From NCBI RefSeq assembly GCF_000282355.1, contig NZ_AKJL01000032.1, positions 1-48,864 on the forward strand: 48,864 bases of DNA, in the 5' to 3' direction. Of the stretch, positions 36,866 through 44,592 are shown piece after piece. Positions within the stretch are counted from its first letter, which is position 1. Every line of letters begins with the position of its first letter. The notes under the pieces were generated by a model, which saw nothing but the letters and a program-made list of their open reading frames with translations, was not told the origin of the DNA and did no database searches. Position numbers and translations under genes: made by a program. This DNA is from Pseudomonas sp. GM49 (GTDB lineage Bacteria > Pseudomonadota > Gammaproteobacteria > Pseudomonadales > Pseudomonadaceae).

Positions 36866-38077
36866 ATGACACCCTGGTTGACGGTAGTAGGCATCGGCGA
36901 AGACGGATTCAAGGGCCTGGGCAAGAACGCCCGGCATGCATTGTTGCGCGCATCGAAGATCTTTGGCGGCCAGCGGCATCTGGATCTGCTCCCGCCGTGC
37001 ATACGCGGCGAGCGCCAGCCGTGGCCGAGTCCCTTCTGCCTTGAGTCGCTGCTGTCACTGCGTGGCGAACCCGTTTGCGTCCTGGCCAGTGGCGACCCCA
37101 TGTTCTTTGGCGTCGGCGCCAGCCTCGCCCGGCAACTCCCCGCGGCCGAGATGCTGACGCTTCCTGCGCCGTCCTCCTGCTCGCTGGCCGCTGCGCGAAT
37201 GGGTTGGCCCTTGCAGGATGTGATCACACTCTCAGTGGTGGCCCGGCCTGTCGCCGCACTCAACGCGCAATTATTCAGCGGCGTGCGCTTGCTGGTATTG
37301 AGCAACGATGGCCGCAGCCCCGCCGCCATCGCGGCACTGTTGCGCGAACGTGGCTTCGGCCCTAGCCGTCTCAGCGTGCTGGAACACCTTGGCAGTGAAG
37401 CCGAGCGGCGCGTCGACGGTATCGCCAGCGACTGGAGCGATCCGCCGATCGCCGACCTGAACCTGATTGCCATCGACTGCATCGCAGAGCCGGATACACC
37501 GCGCCTGTCACGACTGGCCGGCCTGCCGGACTCGGCCTTCCAGCATGACGGCCAACTGACCAAACGCGATGTGCGCGCCATCACCCTCGCGCGCCTGGCC
37601 CCGATCCCCGGCGAACTGTTGTGGGACGTCGGCGCCGGTAGCGGCTCGATCGGCATCGAATGGATGCGCGCCCACCCCAGTTGCCGCGCACTGGCCATCG
37701 AGGCCGATGCGGGCCGACAAGCGTTGATCGAACACAATCGCGATGCCCTCGGCGTTCCCGGCCTGCAATTGATTCGCGGCAGTGCGCCGCAGGCCCTGGC
37801 CGGGCTGGAGCGGCCGGATGCGATTTTCATCGGCGGCGGTGTCACCCGCGCAGGCGTGCTCGATACTTGCTGGGCCGAACTCAAACCCGGTGGCCGGCTG
37901 ATTGCCAACGCAGTCACCCTGCAAAGTGAAATGACCCTGATGGCCTGGCGCGAGCAACACGGCGGGGAGTTGACCCGCATTCATATCGCGCAAGCACAAC
38001 CGCTGGGCGACTTCGACACCTGGCGCCAGGCCCTTCCGATTACCTTGCTGGACGTGACGAAACCCTTCGATGCGTGA
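36866..38077 (+). CDS. cobL: Precorrin-6Y C5,15-methyltransferase (decarboxylating) CobL
   Basis: CobL methylates C5 and C15 of precorrin-6Y (precorrin-6B) and removes the acetate carboxyl at C12, giving precorrin-8X. The 403-residue protein is the usual fusion of a CbiE-type tetrapyrrole methylase (1-210: [35 protein letters not shown]) and a CbiT-type domain (about 225-400: [32 protein letters not shown]). ATG 36866 has GAGGA upstream; earlier in-frame starts belong to the divergent promoter region. It overlaps cbiD by 8 bp and begins the plus operon cobL-cbiD-cobK. Confidence 0.95.
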   Translation: MTPWLTVVGIGEDGFKGLGKNARHALLRASKIFGGQRHLDLLPPCIRGERQPWPSPFCLESLLSLRGEPVCVLASGDPMFFGVGASLARQLPAAEMLTLPAPSSCSLAAARMGWPLQDVITLSVVARPVAALNAQLFSGVRLLVLSNDGRSPAAIAALLRERGFGPSRLSVLEHLGSEAERRVDGIASDWSDPPIADLNLIAIDCIAEPDTPRLSRLAGLPDSAFQHDGQLTKRDVRAITLARLAPIPGELLWDVGAGSGSIGIEWMRAHPSCRALAIEADAGRQALIEHNRDALGVPGLQLIRGSAPQALAGLERPDAIFIGGGVTRAGVLDTCWAELKPGGRLIANAVTLQSEMTLMAWREQHGGELTRIHIAQAQPLGDFDTWRQALPITLLDVTKPFDA

Positions 38078-39167
38078 CGAAACCGCCGAACAACCCGCAC
38101 CACTGCGCAGTGGCCTGACCACCGGCAGTTGCGCCACGGCCACCAGCCTCGCCGCCGCGCGTCTGCTGCTGGATGGCACATCGGCCGATGCGGTGGAAAT
38201 CGTGCTGCCCAAGGGCAAGCAGGTGCAGATGCGCCTGGAGTTCTGCCGCCTCACCGAGGACGGCGCCGAAGCGGGAACCCTCAAGGACGCCGGTGACGAT
38301 CCGGACGTGACCCACGGTGCCCTGCTCTACTCCCAGGTGCGCCTGAGCAGCGAACCGGGGACGCGCTTCAAGGCCGGTCGCGGCGTCGGCACAGTGACCC
38401 GGCCCGGGCTGGTGCTGGGTGTCGGCGAGCCCGCGATCAACCCGGTGCCACGCAAAATGATCAGCGAACACCTGGCCCGACTGGCCGACGAACTCGGCTA
38501 CAGCGGCGGTTTCGAGGTCACGATCAATGTCGAGAACGGCGAGGCGCTGGCACTGAAAACCATGAACCCGCGCCTGGGCATTCTTGGCGGTCTGTCGATC
38601 CTCGGCACCAGCGGCATCGTCCGGCCGTTTTCCTGTGCGGCCTACATCGCCTCGATCCACCAGGGCATTGACGTGGCGAAAACCAACGGTTACCTGCACA
38701 TCGCCGCCTGCACCGGCAACGCCAGCGAAGACACCATGCGCCGGGTCTACAACCTGCCGGAAATCGCCCTGATCGAAATGGGCGACTTCGTTGGCGCCGT
38801 GCTCAAGCACCTGCGCAAGGTGCCCGTGGACAAGCTCAGCCTGTGCGGTGGTTTCGGCAAGATCAGCAAACTGGCGGCCGGGCACATGGATTTGCACAGT
38901 CGTCATTCGAGCATTGACCTGCCGCAACTGGCGTTATGGGCGGCGCAGGTCGGTGCCGATGCGGCGTTGCAGCAGCGCATCCGCGAGGCCAACACTAGCC
39001 AGCAGGCACTGGCCATGGCCGCCGCCGCCGGAGTCGCCCTGGGTGATGCCGTCTGTCAGCACGCCCTGGATTTTGCCCGCAGCGTGGTGCCGGCGCAGGT
39101 TCAAGTGGAAGTCTTTGCCATCGATCGCCAGGGCGGGATTGTTGGCCATGCGGGAGCGTTTCAATGA
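38070..39167 (+). CDS. cbiD: Cobalt-precorrin-5B C1-methyltransferase CbiD
   Basis: CbiD adds the C1 methyl in the anaerobic route. In pseudomonads it takes the place of CobF beside otherwise aerobic enzymes. The 365-residue protein has the family start [19 protein letters not shown], then [39 protein letters not shown], the [16 protein letters not shown] motif and [10 protein letters not shown]. It starts 8 bp before the cobL stop and its own stop overlaps cobK (ATGA), so the three genes form one translationally coupled unit. Confidence 0.95.
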   Translation: MRDETAEQPAPLRSGLTTGSCATATSLAAARLLLDGTSADAVEIVLPKGKQVQMRLEFCRLTEDGAEAGTLKDAGDDPDVTHGALLYSQVRLSSEPGTRFKAGRGVGTVTRPGLVLGVGEPAINPVPRKMISEHLARLADELGYSGGFEVTINVENGEALALKTMNPRLGILGGLSILGTSGIVRPFSCAAYIASIHQGIDVAKTNGYLHIAACTGNASEDTMRRVYNLPEIALIEMGDFVGAVLKHLRKVPVDKLSLCGGFGKISKLAAGHMDLHSRHSSIDLPQLALWAAQVGADAALQQRIREANTSQQALAMAAAAGVALGDAVCQHALDFARSVVPAQVQVEVFAIDRQGGIVGHAGAFQ

Positions 39168-39880
39168 AGCGCATTCTGTTGCTCGGCGGCGTGACCGAAG
39201 CCCTGGCCATTGCCCGCACGCTGGGACCGCAACATATCTACAGCCTGGCCGGTGTCGGTCGAGTGCCGACGGACCTGCAATGTCAGATCCGCGTGGGAGG
39301 TTACGGCGGTGCCGAGGGTCTGGCGCAATTCATTCGCGATGAAGGTATCGAACTGCTGGTCGACGCCACTCACCCCTACGCAGCCCAAATCAGCCAGAAC
39401 GCTGCGACCGCCGCGCGCTTGAGCGGCGTCCCCTGCTGGGCGCTACGACGTCCGGCCTGGCAAGCCCAGGCGGGGGATGACTGGCGGGAAGTCAGCGATT
39501 GGGCCGAACTGATCGAAGCCCTGAAGCCCTTCCGTCGACCACTGTTCACCCTCGGTCGAGAACCCCTGCAACACCTGGATGAAATCCCCCCGGAGCAATT
39601 CTGGACCCTGCGTGCGCTGGACGTGTATCCGGGCAACGAGCGCTGCGAAGTGATCGGCGCACGTGGGCCCTTCCTGATCGACGATGAACGCGAGTTGTTC
39701 GAACGGCGAAACATCGACGTGCTGATCAGTAAGAACAGCGGCAGCACGGCGACCGAGCCGAAGCTGGAAGTGGCGCGTGAGCGTGGGGTCCCGGTGATTG
39801 TTTTGAAGCGGCCGGAATTGCCGGGGGTTGATAGGGAGTTTGGCGCGGTGGCAGATATGCTCGATGCCCTATCAGGGTAG
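39164..39880 (+). CDS. cobK: Precorrin-6A reductase CobK
   Basis: CobK reduces precorrin-6A to 6B with NADPH. The 238-residue protein has two Rossmann-like halves: [18 protein letters not shown] at the start, then [37 protein letters not shown], and the end [31 protein letters not shown], typical of CobK/CbiJ. It is the last gene of cobL-cbiD-cobK. No clear terminator follows; the next 201 bp (39881-40081) show no gene. Confidence 0.95.
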   Translation: MKRILLLGGVTEALAIARTLGPQHIYSLAGVGRVPTDLQCQIRVGGYGGAEGLAQFIRDEGIELLVDATHPYAAQISQNAATAARLSGVPCWALRRPAWQAQAGDDWREVSDWAELIEALKPFRRPLFTLGREPLQHLDEIPPEQFWTLRALDVYPGNERCEVIGARGPFLIDDERELFERRNIDVLISKNSGSTATEPKLEVARERGVPVIVLKRPELPGVDREFGAVADMLDALSG

Positions 39881-40081
39881 GACTGTTCCTTAGACCTGCT
39901 AAACCTTGCGATTCCGCTGGCAATATTCTCAGACGAAGCCGGCTATCGACTCTACGGCCTCAACCCTATAGTTCGCCTCCTCCTGAACCAATCAAGCGCC
40001 CCCAACATCCACAGGGATAAATGGTCTCGCCCAAGAGAAAGTGCCGCTTGCCACTCTGTATCCCAAGGAATACGATTCAAC

Positions 40082-40384
40082 ATGATCGATTTTCAGCGAT
40101 CCCAAGTATTTGCTGACTGGCTCAACTCGCTGAAGGACACCATTGGCAAAGCTCGAATAATCGCCAGACTCCGGGCAGCCGAGCATGGAAGTTTTGGTGA
40201 TTGTGAATCTGTAGGTGCTGCGGTTTATGAGATGCGCGTTCACTACGGCCCAGGCTACAGGATGTACTTCACTCGCAGAGATGAGGTGATTTACTTGCTG
40301 TTGATCGGAGGTGACAAGTCGACTCAAAAGCGAGATATCAAACGTGCTATTCAAATGGCACACAAAATCGGTAGTGAGGAGTAA
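40082..40384 (+). CDS. Type II toxin, HI1419-like (RelE/HigB superfamily)
   Basis: The 100-residue protein fits the phage Gp49/HigB-like killer family. Positions to note are FADWLNSLKDTIGKARIIAR, the GDCESVGAAVYEMRVHYGPG core, YRMYFTRRDEVIYLLLIGGD, and STQKRDIKRAIQMA at the end. Toxins of this fold usually cut mRNA at the ribosome; activity here is inferred. It precedes its antitoxin by 3 bp, the toxin-first order of HI1419/HI1420 and HigBA pairs. The AAGGA box is rather far (about 12 nt). The gene is less GC-rich than its neighbours, as is usual for mobile toxin-antitoxin pairs. Confidence 0.87.
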   Translation: MIDFQRSQVFADWLNSLKDTIGKARIIARLRAAEHGSFGDCESVGAAVYEMRVHYGPGYRMYFTRRDEVIYLLLIGGDKSTQKRDIKRAIQMAHKIGSEE

Positions 40385-40387
40385 ATC

Positions 40388-40678
40388 ATGGCCGAACAAT
40401 TTACCCGTTTTGATGCCGTCGAGTTTCTCAAAACGCCGGAGGAAATGGCGGCCTATCTGGATGCCTGCTTTGAAGAGGATGCCGGAGACGGTGTGCTGAT
40501 ACGTGCAGCGCTCAACGATATCGCCCGAGCAAAAGGCATGACACAAATTGCCCGTGATGCCGGTCTGGGACGCGAGAGTCTTTACAAAGCGCTGAGCAGT
40601 AGTGGCAATCCGGAATTCGCGACTATCATGAAAGTTATGAAAGCCTTGGGTCTGCGCTTGCATGCCATCGCTGTCTAA
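40388..40678 (+). CDS. Antitoxin, HI1420 family (helix-turn-helix)
   Basis: The 96-residue protein has the HI1420-type layout: an N-terminal FDAVEFLKTPEEMAAYLDAC region that probably wraps the toxin, then a Cro/C1-like helix-turn-helix (IARAKGMTQIARDAGLGRES, LYKALSSSGNPEFATIMKVM) and the end ALGLRLHAIAV. It should neutralise the toxin and repress the operon. It follows the toxin by 3 bp. No immediately clear operator is visible upstream of 40082. Confidence 0.87.
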   Translation: MAEQFTRFDAVEFLKTPEEMAAYLDACFEEDAGDGVLIRAALNDIARAKGMTQIARDAGLGRESLYKALSSSGNPEFATIMKVMKALGLRLHAIAV

Positions 40679-40710
40679 TTACGCTGCGACACCAAACCGC
40701 ACGCCGCTTT

Positions 40711-40740
40711 TTTACTTATCGGCCCTGATCAGGCTAAATA
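40711..40740 (+). promoter_or_regulatory. Candidate promoter of the copper locus with a palindrome in the spacer
   Basis: TTTACT (40711-40716) and TAAATA (40735-40740) are 18 bp apart, about 40 bp before the DUF2946 start. The spacer contains the perfect 10-bp palindrome CCTGATCAGG (40724-40733), and a further CCTGATC lies just downstream. This could be an operator; the regulator is unknown. Confidence 0.35.
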
Positions 40741-40778
40741 GCCCGCGCCTGATCGCCCACCCAAACGGATTTTGTCCC

Positions 40779-41177
40779 ATGTCCCGACAACGGCTCGCAA
40801 TTGCCTGGATAGCCTGCTTCGCAGTGCTGTTCAATTTGCTCGCCATGCCGATGTCCGGAGCGATGGCACAGACGGCGAAGTCACCCGCCGAACAACTGTT
40901 GTGGAGTAGTTTCTGCAGCTCCAGCGGCACCAGGATGGTGGCAATTTCCATCGGCGACCTCGAACAGAAAGCCCCGCAAAGCGACGATCACTCCAACATG
41001 CAACATTGCTGGTGCTGCTCGGGTTCTGCGCCATTGGTGGCGTTGCCGGGGCATACGCCACAGCTGTATTTCGCGCACTTCGAGTCCAACCGAAGCCTGC
41101 CTGCGACTTCTCTCGAAAGCCCGTCACCGCGCCAGCAATGGCCGAGCCTCAACCCCCGCGCTTCCCCTCTGGTGTGA
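40779..41177 (+). CDS. DUF2946 family protein (copper-locus, first copy)
   Basis: The 132-residue protein has an N-terminal signal or anchor helix (IAWIACFAVLFNLLAMPMSG, about 8-27) and a small periplasmic part with Cys at 46, 77, 79 and 80, the last three in QHCWCCSG. DUF2946 genes commonly sit beside copper receptors and PCu(A)C genes, so a role in periplasmic copper handling is likely but unproven. The start at 40779 was chosen because it begins the hydrophobic signal; the frame extends upstream into the antitoxin end. 46 bp separate it from the PCu(A)C gene. Confidence 0.72.
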   Translation: MSRQRLAIAWIACFAVLFNLLAMPMSGAMAQTAKSPAEQLLWSSFCSSSGTRMVAISIGDLEQKAPQSDDHSNMQHCWCCSGSAPLVALPGHTPQLYFAHFESNRSLPATSLESPSPRQQWPSLNPRASPLV

Positions 41178-41223
41178 TTTTTCTCGCAATTGACCTGCGT
41201 TTAAATCGTTCCGGAGAACTGCC

Positions 41224-41703
41224 ATGTTGAACAAACTCATCGTTCTGGCCGCGTTGCTGCTGCCTGCCTGCTTTGCCAATGCCCACGAATACAAGGTCGG
41301 CACACTGGAAATCGCTCATCCGTGGTCCCAGGAGTTGCCACCCAATGCGCCCAACGTTGCGGCGTATTTCGTGATCAATAATGAAGGCACGACCGCCGAC
41401 CGCCTGCTCAGCGTCGACACCCCCATAGCGGGCGAAGCGCAATTGCATGAGCACGTGATGCAAGGCGACATGATGAAAATGCAGCACGTACCGAGCGTGG
41501 AAGTGCCCGCTGGTGGCCAGGTCACTTTTGCGCCAATGGCCTATCACGTGATGCTGCTGGGCCTCAAGGACCGCAGCCTGCTCACAGACGGCAAGCGCTT
41601 CCCCATGACGCTGCACTTCGAGAAGTCCGGTGACGTGACGGTCGAAGTCGCGGTACAGAAACAGGCGCCGGACAGCATGCAAGCGCACGTGCACAAGCCG
41701 TAA
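41224..41703 (+). CDS. Periplasmic copper chaperone PCu(A)C
   Basis: PCu(A)C proteins bind Cu(I) in the periplasm and pass it to cytochrome oxidase assembly. The 159-residue protein has a signal peptide ending near FANA-HEY. It carries the full copper motif H(M)X10MX21HXM: H75, ten residues, M86, twenty-one residues, H108-V-M110. Extra Met and His surround it (HEHVMQGDMMKMQH). The cupredoxin-like fold is supported by VAAYFVINNEG and the LHFEKSGDVTVEVAV end. It lies between two DUF2946 genes in the same operon. Confidence 0.93.
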   Translation: MLNKLIVLAALLLPACFANAHEYKVGTLEIAHPWSQELPPNAPNVAAYFVINNEGTTADRLLSVDTPIAGEAQLHEHVMQGDMMKMQHVPSVEVPAGGQVTFAPMAYHVMLLGLKDRSLLTDGKRFPMTLHFEKSGDVTVEVAVQKQAPDSMQAHVHKP

Positions 41704-41724
41704 TCGTCTGAGCTGAAAACGCCC

Positions 41725-42177
41725 ATGCGCCCGCTTAGCGCCAGGTCATCCAGGCCACGCAATCAGGCATTGAGTCTGACACGCGGCAGCTGGATCAGCC
41801 TGTTCGCCATGCTGATGATCTTTATCGGTCCGCTGATTTCTCAGTCGATGCCGATGGATTCGCGCGCCATGTCGATGAGCATGCCTGCGGGTATGAGCAT
41901 GGACATGAGCATGGCGGCGATGGAGCATGCCGACCACGGCACGCAAACCTCCACCGAGCATTGCCCGCCTGCCCCGGGTCAGCATGTGCTGTGGGAAAAG
42001 TGCGGCTATTGCAGCCTGTTGTTCAATTGCCCGGCGCTGACCGGTGGCGTGTCTTTCGCCAACTTCGTCATCCCGCCCGTCAACACCTTCACCACACCCT
42101 CTCCGCGCCTGGGCCATGCCCGGCAAACCTTCTTCCCCGGCGCCCGCACCCGCGCCCCGCCCGTCATCGTCGCGTAA
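41725..42177 (+). CDS. DUF2946 family protein with Met-rich segment (second copy)
   Basis: The 150-residue protein has an N-terminal hydrophobic helix (about 23-40, WISLFAMLMIFIGPLISQ). A striking Met-rich stretch follows at 42-66: ten Met spaced by small residues, then HADH. A Cys cluster is C80, C93, C96 and C102 (EKCGYCSLLFNC). Such Met, His and Cys spacing is typical of periplasmic copper binding. It is 21 bp after PCu(A)C and 191 bp before oprC. Function in copper uptake or delivery is inferred from content and neighbours. Confidence 0.75.
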   Translation: MRPLSARSSRPRNQALSLTRGSWISLFAMLMIFIGPLISQSMPMDSRAMSMSMPAGMSMDMSMAAMEHADHGTQTSTEHCPPAPGQHVLWEKCGYCSLLFNCPALTGGVSFANFVIPPVNTFTTPSPRLGHARQTFFPGARTRAPPVIVA

Positions 42178-42223
42178 ACACTCACTTTTGATTTCACACG
42201 GTCCGCAAGACAGCCACAGCAAC

Positions 42224-42315
42224 CTGTGGGAGCGGGCTTGCTTGCGAAGAGGGAGTGTCAGTCAACATTGATGTCGTCTGGCACACCGCTTTCGCGAGCA
42301 AGCTCGCTCCCACAG
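42224..42315. repeat. REP pair (inverted), spacer about 39 bp
   Basis: A GCGGGCTTGCTTGCG variant (42224-42249) faces a standard complement copy (42289-42315) between DUF2946 and oprC. The open frame upstream of oprC crosses it, which rules out the earlier starts. Confidence 0.88.
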
Positions 42316-42368
42316 GGATTGCGCAGGCTGCCGGCCGTGTCGTTTACGACTGTTCGATGGAAGTTGTC

Positions 42369-44486
42369 ATGTCCAGGTTTTCTGCTGTCCCGTGCTTGAG
42401 CACTGCCCAAGCCTCTTTTGCCCTGAACGAGTCTTGCATTCGTTTCAGGCACGCCACCGCGATCCTGTGCGGTGCTTTGCTGGCGCCCTCTGCGCTCGCC
42501 GATGAACATTCCGGTCACAGTGAAGAACTGAGCCCGACGGTGATTACCGCCGTTGCACCCAGTTCGCCACTGACCATCGTCACCAACCCCAAGGACCCGC
42601 GCCAACCGGTACCGGCCAGCGACGGCTCGGATTATCTGAAAACCATTCCGGGTTTCGCCCAAGTGCGCAACGGCGGCACCAATGGCGACCCGGTGCTGCG
42701 CGGCATGTTCGGTTCGCGGCTGAACATTCTCACCAACGGCGGCATGATGCTCGGCGCCTGCCCGGGCCGGATGGACGCCCCCACTTCCTACATCTCCCCG
42801 GAAACCTACGACAAGCTCACTGTGATCAAAGGCCCGCAAACCGTACTCTGGGGGCCGGGCGCTTCGGCCGGCACCATCCTGTTCGACCGCGAACCGGAAA
42901 GCTTCGGCGAACTCGGCACGAGGGTGAATGCCAGCGTGCTGGCCGGCTCCAACGGGCGTTTCGACAAATTGGTGGACGCCGCTGCCGGCGGGTCACTGGG
43001 CTACGTGCGGGTGATCGGCAACACCGCACATGCAGACGACTACCAGGATGGCAACAACGACACCGTCCCGTCGCGCTACGACAAATGGAACGGCGACGTC
43101 GCACTCGGCTGGACCCCGGATGCCGATACCCTGCTGGAGCTGACCGCCGGCAAGGGTGACGGTGAGGCACGCTACGCCGGGCGCAGCATGGACGGCTCGC
43201 AGTTCCTGCGCGAAAGCCTCGGCCTGCGCTTTGAGAAATCCAACATCAGCGACGTACTGGAAAAGCTCGAAGCCCAGGTCTACTACAACTACGCCGACCA
43301 CGTGATGGACAACTACACCCTGCGCACGCCGTCCGGCACCGGCAAGATGGCCGGCCCGATGGCCTCCAACGTCGACCGCCGTACCCTCGGCGCCCGGGTC
43401 AAGGCCACCTGGCGCTGGGCCGATGTGCAACTGATCAGCGGCATCGACGCACAGACCAACGAGCATCGCCAGCGCGGCGCCATGGGCGTCGACACCTACA
43501 AGGACCTGCCGTACACCAAGGATGCCGACTTCCATAACTACGGGGTCTTCGGCGAACTGACCTGGTACGCCGCCGACCGTGAACGCCTGATCAGCGGCGC
43601 ACGCCTGGACCGCGCCTCGGCCAAGGATTATCGGCAAACCATCGGCTCGGGAATGATGTCCCGCCCGAACCCGACTGCCGACGACACCCGCGCCGATACC
43701 CTGCCCAGTGGCTTCATCCGCTACGAGCATGACCTGGCCGACAGCCCGACCACGGTGTATGCCGGCCTCGGTCACACCCAGCGGTTCCCGGATTACTGGG
43801 AGCTGTTTTCACCCAAATCCGGCCCCGCCGGTTCACTGAATGCCTTCGATTCGATCAAACCGGAAAAAACCACCCAGCTCGATTTCGGCCTGCAATACAA
43901 CACCGAAAAACTCGAAGCCTGGGCCTCTGGCTACGTCGGCCAGGTGCGCGATTACATCCTGTTCAGCTACACACCCGGGATGATGGGCATGACCTCGCAA
44001 GCCGAAAACATCGACGCGCGAATCATGGGTGGCGAGCTGGGCGCCGCTTACAACTTCACCGAAAACTGGAAAGCCGACGCGACCCTGGCCTACGCCTGGG
44101 GCAAGAACAGCAGCGACGACACTGCCTTGGCGCAGATGCCGCCGCTGGATGCCCGTTTCGGCCTGACCTACAGCGAAGACAACTGGAGCGCCGGCGCACT
44201 GTGGAGAGTGGTTGCCGCGCAAAACCGCATCGACCAGAACAAAGGCAACGTGGTCGGCAAGGATTTCGGCAAGACGCCGGGCTTCGGCGTGTTCTCCCTC
44301 AACGGTGCCTATCGGATCAACAGCAACTGGAAGGTCAGCAGCGGCGTCGACAACCTGTTCGGCAAGGCTTACGCCGAGCACTTGAACCTGGCCGGCAACG
44401 CCGGCTTCGGCTACCCGGCCAATGACCCGCAAGCCATCAAGGAACCGGGGCGAACGCTCTGGACCAAGGTGGACATGAGTTTCTAA
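42369..44486 (+). CDS. oprC: TonB-dependent copper receptor OprC
   Basis: OprC is an outer-membrane beta-barrel that takes up copper. The 705-residue protein has an N-terminal export signal (about 1-44), a plug domain (VRNGGTNGDPVLRGMFGSRL) and a barrel ending in the aromatic WTKVDMSF. The copper site known from P. aeruginosa OprC is kept: C131 and M135 (CPGRM), then H311 and M313 (HVM). The spacing from M135 to H311 is 176 residues, the same as M147-H323 in the P. aeruginosa protein as I recall it. ATG 42369 has GGAAG 6 nt upstream; ATG 42357 is possible. Expression is copper-repressed in P. aeruginosa. Confidence 0.93.
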   Translation: MSRFSAVPCLSTAQASFALNESCIRFRHATAILCGALLAPSALADEHSGHSEELSPTVITAVAPSSPLTIVTNPKDPRQPVPASDGSDYLKTIPGFAQVRNGGTNGDPVLRGMFGSRLNILTNGGMMLGACPGRMDAPTSYISPETYDKLTVIKGPQTVLWGPGASAGTILFDREPESFGELGTRVNASVLAGSNGRFDKLVDAAAGGSLGYVRVIGNTAHADDYQDGNNDTVPSRYDKWNGDVALGWTPDADTLLELTAGKGDGEARYAGRSMDGSQFLRESLGLRFEKSNISDVLEKLEAQVYYNYADHVMDNYTLRTPSGTGKMAGPMASNVDRRTLGARVKATWRWADVQLISGIDAQTNEHRQRGAMGVDTYKDLPYTKDADFHNYGVFGELTWYAADRERLISGARLDRASAKDYRQTIGSGMMSRPNPTADDTRADTLPSGFIRYEHDLADSPTTVYAGLGHTQRFPDYWELFSPKSGPAGSLNAFDSIKPEKTTQLDFGLQYNTEKLEAWASGYVGQVRDYILFSYTPGMMGMTSQAENIDARIMGGELGAAYNFTENWKADATLAYAWGKNSSDDTALAQMPPLDARFGLTYSEDNWSAGALWRVVAAQNRIDQNKGNVVGKDFGKTPGFGVFSLNGAYRINSNWKVSSGVDNLFGKAYAEHLNLAGNAGFGYPANDPQAIKEPGRTLWTKVDMSF

Positions 44487-44497
44487 CCCTTGAGGGC

Positions 44498-44535
44498 CCC
44501 GCTCCCTCTGTGGGAGCGGGCTTGCCCGCGATCGG
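44498..44535. repeat. Single REP fused to a terminator-like hairpin after oprC
   Basis: The forward REP copy (44508-44535) has no partner. Its first half pairs with unique upstream sequence: CCCGCTCCC (44498-44506) with GGGAGCGGG (44512-44520), a perfect 9-bp stem with a 5-nt loop. Its second half forms the usual GCGGGC/GCCCGC hairpin (44517-44530). The two stems exclude each other. No T-run follows. Confidence 0.7.
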
Positions 44536-44592
44536 TTGCGCAGCAACCGCAAAACAAACAACTAAAAGATCCAGCCAAGCGGAGCACACGTG

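Noticed and set aside
42255..42368. 38-codon N-terminal extension of oprC
   Set aside because: The first part lies in a REP copy and there is a good ribosome site for ATG 42369.
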